This document shows positions 7,918-13,709 of a stretch of DNA of 14,866 nucleotides, piece by piece. The first letter of the stretch is position 1; each line of letters starts with the position of its first letter. Origin of the DNA: Bacteroidota bacterium (GTDB lineage: Bacteria > Bacteroidota > Bacteroidia > Flavobacteriales_D > Crocinitomicaceae). The notes under the pieces were generated by a model. The model saw only the letters and a list, made by a program, of their open reading frames with translations, was not told the origin of the DNA and ran no database searches. The stretch lies in NCBI GenBank assembly GCA_016866375.1, contig VGMK01000029.1:1-14866 (forward strand). Direction: 5' to 3'. Both the position numbers and the translations under genes were made by a program.

Positions 7918-9171
7918 TTACATCGCAATTTTTTCTTTTATTTTAGCACTCTTTACTTCGCGTTCGAGTTTTTTCTTGGCAGCGATGAATTGTTGGTTAT
8001 TTTTTTCCAATTCTTTTATCGGAATAAATCCCCTACCAGTAATTGGAAACTCTTTCTGTAATTCGCCAGAGTAATAAAATTCGAAACAGATTCCTCCAAA
8101 GGTATATTCTTTTTCTCCTATCACAAAGGTCGATCCACCGACTTGAGGATTTTTTTTAGGTACACTTTTTTGATATCCCAAGTTGAACAGTGTTCCAAGC
8201 ACATCGGGTCGATTCGCAAGAGAGAATCCTGCACGTTCCCATTGAGATTGATATTGCCGCAAAAGTAGGGCCGTATACAAGTATGAGTAAAAATGATCTC
8301 CTCCTTTGATGAGACGTTGTATGGTTTTGTGTTTATGTGCAGCAATGGAGTCATTAACTCTTTCGGGAAACGAGTCTTGGAAATTAACTACATAACGAAA
8401 ATAATCGCCAGGATAAAATTCGTCATTAGGTCTTGAAAGAGTTCTTTCAATGCGTAGAGCAGTATGTTCTAGTATTCCAGAAACACCATAACCTCTATTT
8501 GTTGGCAGAATTAAATTGGCAAAAGGATAAACATATTCTTTAAATTTTTCCCTGCCTGAGTTGAACATTCGCAATTGTTCGGCAATTACGCAAACAATTA
8601 TGGTTCTCGATTCTACTCCAGTTAGGCGCGAGACAGAGTCTATTGCTTTTTTATCTTTTACCAGAGCCTTACTGAATTGTTTCCAAACCGTATAATTGGA
8701 CCATTCATAGGCAGATTCAGTATTATAATTAGTTTGTGATCCTACTCTAGATAGTTCATTTATGCAATTTTGATTATCTTTCAGAATAAGGGCAAATGCA
8801 TCAATCATTCTATTCGCCGTTACAACGTTTCTGTCAACTAAATATGCTTCCATAATTGACTTTGCATTCGAAGGTCTGTATTTTGCGATTACACCGATTT
8901 TTTGAAACACCATGATTTCCTCTTTTGGATTTGATGCACCATCTTTAACAAGATCATTTCCATATTTGTCGGAAATTTCCTCAAAGTAGCGGTTTTTAAT
9001 ATCTATGGCGCCGTCCACATTGGTGAGTTTAAATTCAACGGCTATGTAAAGACATAGCATGAATGCACCGGCAGCAGCGAAAAGGTATAAAACAGTATAA
9101 TAGGAGTATTTTAACCACTTTTTCCAACGTTTTTTTTTAATAAGGAGAATATTATTTTCCAAGGTGAGCAA
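7918..9171 (-). CDS. Membrane-anchored protein, possibly lysozyme-like (unnamed family)
   Basis: The 417-residue frame has a basic stretch (KKKRWKKWLKY, residues 12-22), one strong transmembrane segment (about 23-45), then a large soluble domain and a basic, helical, charged tail (390-417). This suggests an inner-membrane anchor with a periplasmic domain. The middle (GVESRTIIVCVIAEQLRMF, about 185-203, with Glu198) and the later YLYTALLLRQYQSQWERAG, RPDVLGTLFNLGY and PQVGGSTF.IGEKEYTFGG segments resemble uncharacterised proteins with a lysozyme-like fold, but I cannot name the family securely and the catalytic role is inferred. It follows the glucosaminidase gene by 36 bases. The start is uncertain: no ATG occurs before Met38 inside the membrane segment. 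Candidates are TTG 9169-9171 (which overlaps a -7 box), TTG 9160-9162, or ATT 9139-9141 immediately before the lysine run. Confidence 0.72.
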   Translation of the reverse strand: MLTLENNILLIKKKRWKKWLKYSYYTVLYLFAAAGAFMLCLYIAVEFKLTNVDGAIDIKNRYFEEISDKYGNDLVKDGASNPKEEIMVFQKIGVIAKYRPSNAKSIMEAYLVDRNVVTANRMIDAFALILKDNQNCINELSRVGSQTNYNTESAYEWSNYTVWKQFSKALVKDKKAIDSVSRLTGVESRTIIVCVIAEQLRMFNSGREKFKEYVYPFANLILPTNRGYGVSGILEHTALRIERTLSRPNDEFYPGDYFRYVVNFQDSFPERVNDSIAAHKHKTIQRLIKGGDHFYSYLYTALLLRQYQSQWERAGFSLANRPDVLGTLFNLGYQKSVPKKNPQVGGSTFVIGEKEYTFGGICFEFYYSGELQKEFPITGRGFIPIKELEKNNQQFIAAKKKLEREVKSAKIKEKIAM

Positions 9172-9176
9172 ATTTA
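9169..9176 (-). promoter_or_regulatory. Candidate -7 promoter box (TAAATTTG)
   Basis: On the minus strand bases 9176-9169 read TAAATTTG, a perfect TAnnTTTG match. It lies between the glucosaminidase stop and the membrane-protein gene and its last three bases are the outermost TTG start candidate of that gene. Upstream at the -33 spacing there is only a T-rich tract, not a clear TTG. If active it would give the downstream gene its own promoter and exclude the outermost start. Confidence 0.35.
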
Positions 9177-9207
9177 GGGTTTTACCGAATAAAAAAAAAA
9201 TATGGAT

Positions 9208-9642
9208 CTACTCACAATATTTTTTTTTCAGTGCAATTACATGTGCTGTCCAACTGCTTGCATTTGCGGCATAACCAGTTGCAGCAATTTTCTTTAACCA
9301 AAGTTTACAGTCCGTAGAACCCTTCATTTGGGCATACATTTTTTTGTTGGCAACCAATTTACAAAACCCAATGTATGAATCCTCAACTTTTGGATAATAT
9401 TTGTAGCTACTTTTATGATGTGACACTGCAAAATTACAATCGCCTTTAATGCCAAAGTGATTGTGCAGTTTTTTTGCCAATATACTAGTTCCTCCGCCCG
9501 ACTCATGATAGGCAACTCCTAAAATTACACACAATGGAATGCCATAAGTTACATTGAAACTATCGCACTTGAAAGTAGATGTGAAAATTCTGAAAGCTGA
9601 AAAAATAGCTCTGTTGGAAAAGTTTTCGGTCAATTGGTGCAT
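9208..9642 (-). CDS. Glucosaminidase-domain (FlgJ/LytG-like) peptidoglycan hydrolase
   Basis: The 144-residue protein is nearly all one glucosaminidase domain, which cleaves the N-acetylglucosaminyl bond in peptidoglycan glycan strands. The hallmark is YHESGGGTSILAKKLHNHFGIKG (split about residues 45-67), in which Glu47 corresponds to the catalytic acid in the 'ESGxGxSxLA' motif. The later YYPKVEDSYIGFCKLV and the GYAANASSWTAHVI end match the family's substrate-groove region. Six cysteines (26, 38, 69, 94, 112, 143) suggest disulfides and an extracytoplasmic setting. However, no hydrophobic signal peptide is present, and an in-frame TAA directly precedes the ATG, so the frame cannot be extended upstream. 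Export may therefore be non-classical, or the short N-terminus may be a remnant. It is the first gene of a two-gene unit with the lysozyme-like membrane protein, and it is divergent from the SRPBCC gene across 42 bases. Confidence 0.85.
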   Translation of the reverse strand: MHQLTENFSNRAIFSAFRIFTSTFKCDSFNVTYGIPLCVILGVAYHESGGGTSILAKKLHNHFGIKGDCNFAVSHHKSSYKYYPKVEDSYIGFCKLVANKKMYAQMKGSTDCKLWLKKIAATGYAANASSWTAHVIALKKKYCE

Positions 9643-9684
9643 TTAATTTTTTAAACCAATTTGCACTCAGTTTGTTAAAAGAGT

Positions 9685-10137
9685 ATGTATCAATTGAAAC
9701 GAACTCAACTCATTCAATCAGATTTAAAAACGTGCTGGGAATTCTTCTCGTCTCCCCAAAATTTAAAGGAGATTACGCCCCCATACATGGGTTTTGATAT
9801 CAAAGTTTCTTTGCCAAAAGAAATGTATGAAGGCTTGATGATAGCATATACTGTAAAACCACTATTATCCATACCGATTACGTGGATAACAGAAATTAAA
9901 ACAGTGAAAGAAAATCAGTTTTTTGTCGATGAACAGCGCAAAGGTCCATATACCATTTGGCATCATGAACACCACTTCTTAGAAACGACAGAAGGTATTG
10001 AAATGACCGATATCGTAACTTACGTATTGCCCTTGGGAATTATAGGGCGATTGTTGCATCCTTTGGTGGTGAAGCCAAAACTTGAAGAGATTTTTGATTA
10101 CCGGTTTAAAAGAGTGGAGGAAATATTTAATAACTAG
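9685..10137 (+). CDS. SRPBCC-fold protein (polyketide cyclase/START-like)
   Basis: This small 150-residue cytoplasmic protein has the SRPBCC (Bet v1/START-like) pattern: an N-terminal strand ending in a 'xCWEFFSSPQNLKEITPPYMGF' segment (residues 18-38), repeated amphipathic strands (ITWITEIKTVKENQFFVDEQ, then GPYTIWHHEHHFLET), and the late TDIVTYVLPLG.IGRLLHP followed by a C-terminal helix (LEEIFDYRFKRVEEIF). The fold forms a deep cavity that binds hydrophobic ligands; members range from cyclases to lipid or pigment carriers, and the ligand here cannot be predicted. The group resembles ligand-binding SRPBCC proteins often found beside sugar-nucleotide or photolyase-type oxidoreductase genes, but none of those is present. 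A near-match -7 box (TCAGTTTG, 9667-9674, one mismatch) lies upstream. The gene is separated from the ABC operon by 33 bases and may be co-transcribed with it. Confidence 0.82.
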   Translation: MYQLKRTQLIQSDLKTCWEFFSSPQNLKEITPPYMGFDIKVSLPKEMYEGLMIAYTVKPLLSIPITWITEIKTVKENQFFVDEQRKGPYTIWHHEHHFLETTEGIEMTDIVTYVLPLGIIGRLLHPLVVKPKLEEIFDYRFKRVEEIFNN

Positions 10138-10170
10138 TGATTGTATCTTGTTTAGCATTAAATTTATCGT

Positions 10171-11085
10171 ATGCAAAATACACCAATAATTGAGGTAAAC
10201 TCCATTTCAAAAACCTTTGGAAGCTTCGAGGCTGTTAAGGATGTCTCATTCCAAGTTAACCAGGGTGATGTTTTTGGTTTTTTAGGGCCAAATGGAGCAG
10301 GAAAAAGTACCACTATTCGTTGCCTGCTCTCGCTCATACGACCAAATACCGGCCAAATTAAATTGTTTGGAAAAACTTTCACTTCCAACCGCGCTATGAT
10401 CCTGTCAAAAATAGGAAGTATCATTGAAAAACCAGATTTTTACAAGTACTTATCTGCTCAGAAAAATCTGGAAATTTTTGCCCGTATCTCTGGAGCACAA
10501 GTAAGTAAGAAGCAAATTTATGAAATGTTGGAATTTGTTGGATTGAGTGGTAGAGAAAAACACCGCGTTAAGGGTTTTTCTCACGGTATGAAACAGCGAT
10601 TAGGGATAGCACAAACTTTACTACACAAACCTGATCTTATCATTCTCGATGAACCAACGACAGGGCTCGACCCACAGGGAATAATTGAAATAAGAAATTT
10701 AATCCTGCGTCTAAAAACAGAACAAAATAAGACAATTTTATTATCTTCACACCAACTGTCTGAAATTGAGTTAATTGCCAATAGAATGGTTATCATCAAC
10801 AAAGGAAAGACACTTGTGGAAGGAACTGTTAGTGAGTTACTGAATCAACAGGAAGTACTCATTGTATTGGATGTTGACTCAGCAGATAAAGCGATGGCCC
10901 TTATTAAGGATAGATTTCCTTCGTCATTCCCCGAACTCAATGTTCGTGGACAGATCGAGTTGACCTTGCGAAAAAATCAAACAGCATCATTAAATCGGGA
11001 GTTGAATAAAGCTGAAATTGCGGTAAGCGCTTTAGAACCCAAAAGAAAACTTGAAGATTTCTTCATTAAAATAATCGGTTCATGA
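10171..11085 (+). CDS. ABC transporter ATP-binding protein (ABC-2/bacitracin-export type)
   Basis: The 304-residue ATPase powers the permease encoded next. All nucleotide-binding motifs are intact: Walker A GPNGAGKST (residues 39-47), signature FSHGMKQ (136-142, with SHGM in place of LSGGQ, as is common in this subfamily), Walker B LIILDE (156-161), D-loop GLDP (165-168) and switch His194 in SSHQLSE. The segment SIIEKPDFYKYLSAQKNLE and the roughly 80-residue C-terminal extension after the H-loop are typical of the BcrA/lantibiotic-immunity/DrrA group of export ATPases that pair with ABC-2 permeases. It is the first of three genes with 4-base overlaps. The 33-base spacer before it contains TAAATTTA (10159-10166), one mismatch from the -7 consensus, too weak to call. 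A GldA role in gliding is possible in principle, but no gldF/gldG-like genes follow. Confidence 0.92.
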   Translation: MQNTPIIEVNSISKTFGSFEAVKDVSFQVNQGDVFGFLGPNGAGKSTTIRCLLSLIRPNTGQIKLFGKTFTSNRAMILSKIGSIIEKPDFYKYLSAQKNLEIFARISGAQVSKKQIYEMLEFVGLSGREKHRVKGFSHGMKQRLGIAQTLLHKPDLIILDEPTTGLDPQGIIEIRNLILRLKTEQNKTILLSSHQLSEIELIANRMVIINKGKTLVEGTVSELLNQQEVLIVLDVDSADKAMALIKDRFPSSFPELNVRGQIELTLRKNQTASLNRELNKAEIAVSALEPKRKLEDFFIKIIGS

Positions 11086-11927
11086 TGTTTTTTAAAAATA
11101 CTTACAACGAGTTTATAAAGATAGCTGCCAAACCGAGAAGTTACATCGGTCTTATCGCACTATCTGTGTTAATTGCTGTTATTATTTTTGCGATGAAAGC
11201 AGACGGCTCCACCTATATTTCATTTGTAACGGCCTCGTTTGAACAAACGCTCTCCTTTTCAGGAGATATTATGAATGGTAATTTAATTGCATTTATTATT
11301 CTACAAATGCTTATTGTACATATACCTCTTCTTGTGGCTTTAGTAACCGGAGATTTGATTTCTGGAGAGGCCAATATGGGGACAATTAGGATGTTAGCAT
11401 CAAAACCGATTTCGCGAAGTCAAATTGTTTTATCAAAATTCACCGCAGGTGCCCTCTACACCTTGCTATTAACTATTTGGTTGGGCTTCCTTTCCTTGTA
11501 TGTGGCCCGTTGGATTTTTGGAACCGGTGACCTTATGGTACTTACCTCCGACGGCCTCATCATTCACCCTGAATCTGACATTGAGTGGAGATACATATAC
11601 GGTTTTTTAACGGCTTATCTCTCCTTGCTAACAGTTTCAACTTTATCTATTTGTCTATCTGCTTTTGCAGAAAATAGCATTGGTCCCATTGTATCAACTA
11701 TGGCAATCATTATATTGTTTACCATTATTGGGACCATGGATGTCACAGTTTTTGATACCATAAAACCTTATCTATTTACCACACACATGGCAGCTTGGAG
11801 AAGTTACTTTGAGGATCCTGTTCCGTGGGATGCCATTAATGAGTCTATTCGCATTCTTATCTACCACAATGTGATTTTAGTCGCTATTGCTTTGTTTCAA
11901 TTCAACCGAAAAGATATTACATCATGA
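11082..11927 (+). CDS. ABC-2-type permease subunit
   Basis: The 281-residue integral membrane protein has about six transmembrane segments. They are near residues 20-38 (IGLIALSVLIAVIIF), 66-90, 118-148, 170-195, 204-225 and 258-276, the layout of ABC-2 permeases. The second and third are separated by a cytoplasmic loop that contains LISGEANMGTIRMLASKPISRSQIVLSK. That loop is the conserved 'SGExxxGTxxxLLxxPISRxxIxxxK' element that contacts the ATPase. Its ATG overlaps the ATPase stop by 4 bases, and its own stop overlaps the next gene by 4 bases, so the three products are likely made together. A second ATG directly follows the first (11085), giving a start one residue shorter. The transported substrate is unknown; the downstream LolA/LolB-like protein hints at a hydrophobic envelope cargo, which is inference. 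Confidence 0.88.
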   Translation: MMFFKNTYNEFIKIAAKPRSYIGLIALSVLIAVIIFAMKADGSTYISFVTASFEQTLSFSGDIMNGNLIAFIILQMLIVHIPLLVALVTGDLISGEANMGTIRMLASKPISRSQIVLSKFTAGALYTLLLTIWLGFLSLYVARWIFGTGDLMVLTSDGLIIHPESDIEWRYIYGFLTAYLSLLTVSTLSICLSAFAENSIGPIVSTMAIIILFTIIGTMDVTVFDTIKPYLFTTHMAAWRSYFEDPVPWDAINESIRILIYHNVILVAIALFQFNRKDITS

Positions 11928-12601
11928 AACAGTTTATTGTATTTTTATTTTTTATTCAAATCTGCAATTTACATTATGCCCAACAAAGTAAAGTACTCAA
12001 TGCTTATGTGACAAAGCTAAATTCAGTCAAAGATTATTCTGTTAATGCAAAAATAGTGGCAGCAGTTCCAATGATTAAAATCAAAGAAGTAAACGCTATT
12101 ATATATTTTAAACAAAAAGATAAATTTAAAATTGAAACGAAGGGTATTGCAGTTTTACCGAAACAAGGTTTTCTTGATTTAAATAAATTTTTGGCAACTC
12201 CAAGTAAGTATATGGCCATTGAGTCTGCGGGTAAAGAAATTTCAGGTGTTCAAACCACAATGGTAACTGTCATTCCAATTGACGAATCGACAGATGTTAT
12301 TCTAGCTAAATTGTGGATAGATTCTAAAAGAAATATAATTATGACGTCCCAATTAACAACTAAGTCAAGCGGCATGTTAACCACCACTTATGCTTATGCC
12401 GATCAAATTCCGTTTGGACTTCCGAGCAGCTTGGTTTTTGAAATTGATGTTAAGAAGTTTAAAATGCCCAAAAGTGTTGCGGCTAATATTCATCAAACAA
12501 ATAAATCAACGAATAATAATAAAGACCAGAAAGGAAAAATCACAGTATACTTAACCGGATACAAAGTGAACAAAGGGTTGAGCGATTCTATTTTTAAATA
12601 A
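11924..12601 (+). CDS. Exported LolA/LolB-like (outer-membrane lipoprotein carrier-like) protein
   Basis: The 225-residue protein begins with a signal peptide (MKQFIVFLFFIQICNLHYAQ; probable cleavage after YA at 19-20) and no lipobox, so it should be a soluble periplasmic protein. The mature part resembles the LolA/LolB-like half-barrel: an opening helix (VLNAYVTKLNSVKDYSVNAKI), strand patterns INxxYFKQKDKFKIET and IAVLPKQGF, then LAKLWIDSKRNIIMTSQLTT and TTYAYADQIPFGLPSSLVFEID. In LolA and relatives this fold has a hydrophobic cavity for lipids. Similarity is at pattern level only. A hydrophilic Asn/Lys/Thr-rich loop (about residues 190-204) precedes a final strand. Overlap of 4 bases with the permease makes it part of the ABC operon; it may accept or hand over the transporter's cargo, but that link is inferred from position. 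Confidence 0.68.
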   Translation: MKQFIVFLFFIQICNLHYAQQSKVLNAYVTKLNSVKDYSVNAKIVAAVPMIKIKEVNAIIYFKQKDKFKIETKGIAVLPKQGFLDLNKFLATPSKYMAIESAGKEISGVQTTMVTVIPIDESTDVILAKLWIDSKRNIIMTSQLTTKSSGMLTTTYAYADQIPFGLPSSLVFEIDVKKFKMPKSVAANIHQTNKSTNNNKDQKGKITVYLTGYKVNKGLSDSIFK

Positions 12602-12628
12602 AAGAGAATTAAATATTACACTCTTTTA
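12599..12628. terminator. Inverted repeat across two convergent stop codons, possible bidirectional terminator
   Basis: TAAAAGAG (12599-12606) and CTCTTTTA (12621-12628) form a perfect 8-bp inverted repeat with a 14-base loop. The left arm starts with the stop of the LolA-like gene. The metallophosphoesterase stop (12616-12618) lies in the loop, and the right arm lies in its last codons. The A/T-rich arms give a run of T at the 3' side on both strands. The stem is low in GC, so stability is modest. Confidence 0.4.
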
Positions 12629-13116
12629 CCTAACTCGATAAGTTCGAGGTCGTGAATTCGGTCTTTCGTAAGACAAAATCTGGCAATGGTTTTCACAGAA
12701 TGAAATCCTTTGAAACCGCATGCACCGGGGTTTATCCACAACATATTGAACCGTTTGTCCATTTTAATCAATGCTATGTGTGAATGGCCGCAAATGAAAA
12801 GTTTTGGGGCGCCATTTTTCATGAGTTCGTCAAAAGCAGGTTTAGCATATTTTTCTGGTTTACCTCCGATGTGTGTCATTAATACCTCTACTTGTTCTAT
12901 TGAAAATCTTAAAAATTCTCTCGTTTCTTGCCTAACTAGATGGTCATCGATATTGCCCCAAACAGCCCGTGTTTTTTTAAATTTGCTTAACTCATCTAAA
13001 ACTTCAAGGGTGCCTATATCTCCAGCGTGCCAAATTTCGTCAACCTCTGAAAAGTAATGTTTAATGCGTTCATCTAGAAATCCGTGTGTGTCCGAAAGCA
13101 AACCTATTTTTTTCAT
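12616..13116 (-). CDS. YfcE/MJ0936-like metallophosphoesterase
   Basis: The 166-residue cytoplasmic protein is a small calcineurin-like phosphoesterase. The metal ligands are all visible: Asp9 and His11 (LLSDTHG), Asp33 (HAGDIG), Asn55 (WGNID), His82 (LMTHIGG) and His111/His113 (ICGHSHI), and the NPGAC element follows at about 129-133. Proteins of this subgroup hydrolyse phosphodiesters in test assays, with two metal ions such as Mn2+; the physiological substrate is usually unknown. The length fits the family. Its ATG immediately follows the TAA of the CAP-domain gene (TAAATG), so it is read in the same operon as the helicase and CAP genes. It is convergent with the ABC operon, only 14 bases from the end of its last gene. 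Confidence 0.92.
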   Translation of the reverse strand: MKKIGLLSDTHGFLDERIKHYFSEVDEIWHAGDIGTLEVLDELSKFKKTRAVWGNIDDHLVRQETREFLRFSIEQVEVLMTHIGGKPEKYAKPAFDELMKNGAPKLFICGHSHIALIKMDKRFNMLWINPGACGFKGFHSVKTIARFCLTKDRIHDLELIELGKRV

Positions 13117-13707
13117 TTAATAGAGGTCGATAACGGTACAAAAGTTTGCTTTTTTATGAGGACCGAATTTAATTCCCACTTTAGTGTATTCCGGATTTAA
13201 GCAATTTTCTCGATGACCAAGACTTGGAACTTGATGATCAACTAGTAATTGCATGGCGATATCCAAACCTGTCTCCATGTCATAGGCGCAGCATTCAGCA
13301 AAATTTCCCTCAGGACAATTTTTACGTTGGTGGCCCATATGTCCATTTGCACCTTGTTCTTCAGCAAAGCATGCTGCAAACGCCTGAAGTTCTTCGTCCC
13401 AAAAAAGCGCTGTAACTGGCTCTTGATCAAATAACAACTGATCCATTAAAGACTCTTTGTATTCTGAATCTTCTAAGTAACGATTGTACTTTTCTGGACC
13501 CCAATAGTTCGTCAATTCTATTTTAGCAAATTTTTTGGGGTATAATCGCGCCAAATTAATATACATAATTGCTTCTTTTTCGTTAGCTTCTAATTCGTCT
13601 ACCTCGCTACAGGTATTTGCCTTTTTTCGCTCTGCTTCCGTCCAACTCTGTGGTAATACTGTTAGTACCACAAATAGAAAACCTACACTACAGCATATAT
13701 TTTTCAT
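13117..13707 (-). CDS. Secreted CAP-domain (SCP/PR-1-like) protein, cysteine-rich
   Basis: The 196-residue protein has an N-terminal signal sequence (hydrophobic residues about 7-19, MKNICCSVGFLFVVLTVLPQ) followed by a CAP domain. Family landmarks are the opening helix MYINLARLYPKKFAK (about 48-62), LFWDEELQAFAACFAEE (101-117), the NGHMGHQR histidine motif (121-128), and the closing GHRENCLNPEYTKVGIKF (164-181). These supply the His/Glu cavity residues of the CAP fold. Bacterial CAP proteins are secreted and mostly of unknown activity; ligand or metal binding is proposed. The mature part carries seven cysteines (33, 113, 131, 139, 140, 169, 190), more than usual for a bacterial member, suggesting disulfide stabilisation. 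It starts 2 bases after the helicase stop and is followed without a gap by the phosphoesterase gene, so it appears operonic with both. Confidence 0.88.
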   Translation of the reverse strand: MKNICCSVGFLFVVLTVLPQSWTEAERKKANTCSEVDELEANEKEAIMYINLARLYPKKFAKIELTNYWGPEKYNRYLEDSEYKESLMDQLLFDQEPVTALFWDEELQAFAACFAEEQGANGHMGHQRKNCPEGNFAECCAYDMETGLDIAMQLLVDHQVPSLGHRENCLNPEYTKVGIKFGPHKKANFCTVIDLY

Positions 13708-13709
13708 AA

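Noticed and set aside
7871..8074. 67-codon plus-strand open frame at the 3' end of the membrane-protein gene
   Set aside because: It mostly overlaps that gene on the opposite strand, and its Phe-rich hydrophobic content mirrors the Lys-rich tail encoded there.
10159..10166. TAAATTTA as a promoter box for the ABC operon
   Set aside because: It misses the final G of TAnnTTTG, and the nearest TTG upstream is about 15 bases away rather than about 19.
10171..11927. Gliding-motility GldA/GldFG transporter
   Set aside because: The ATPase is generic to the ABC-2 export group and no GldG-like gene follows; the third gene is a LolA-like exported protein instead.
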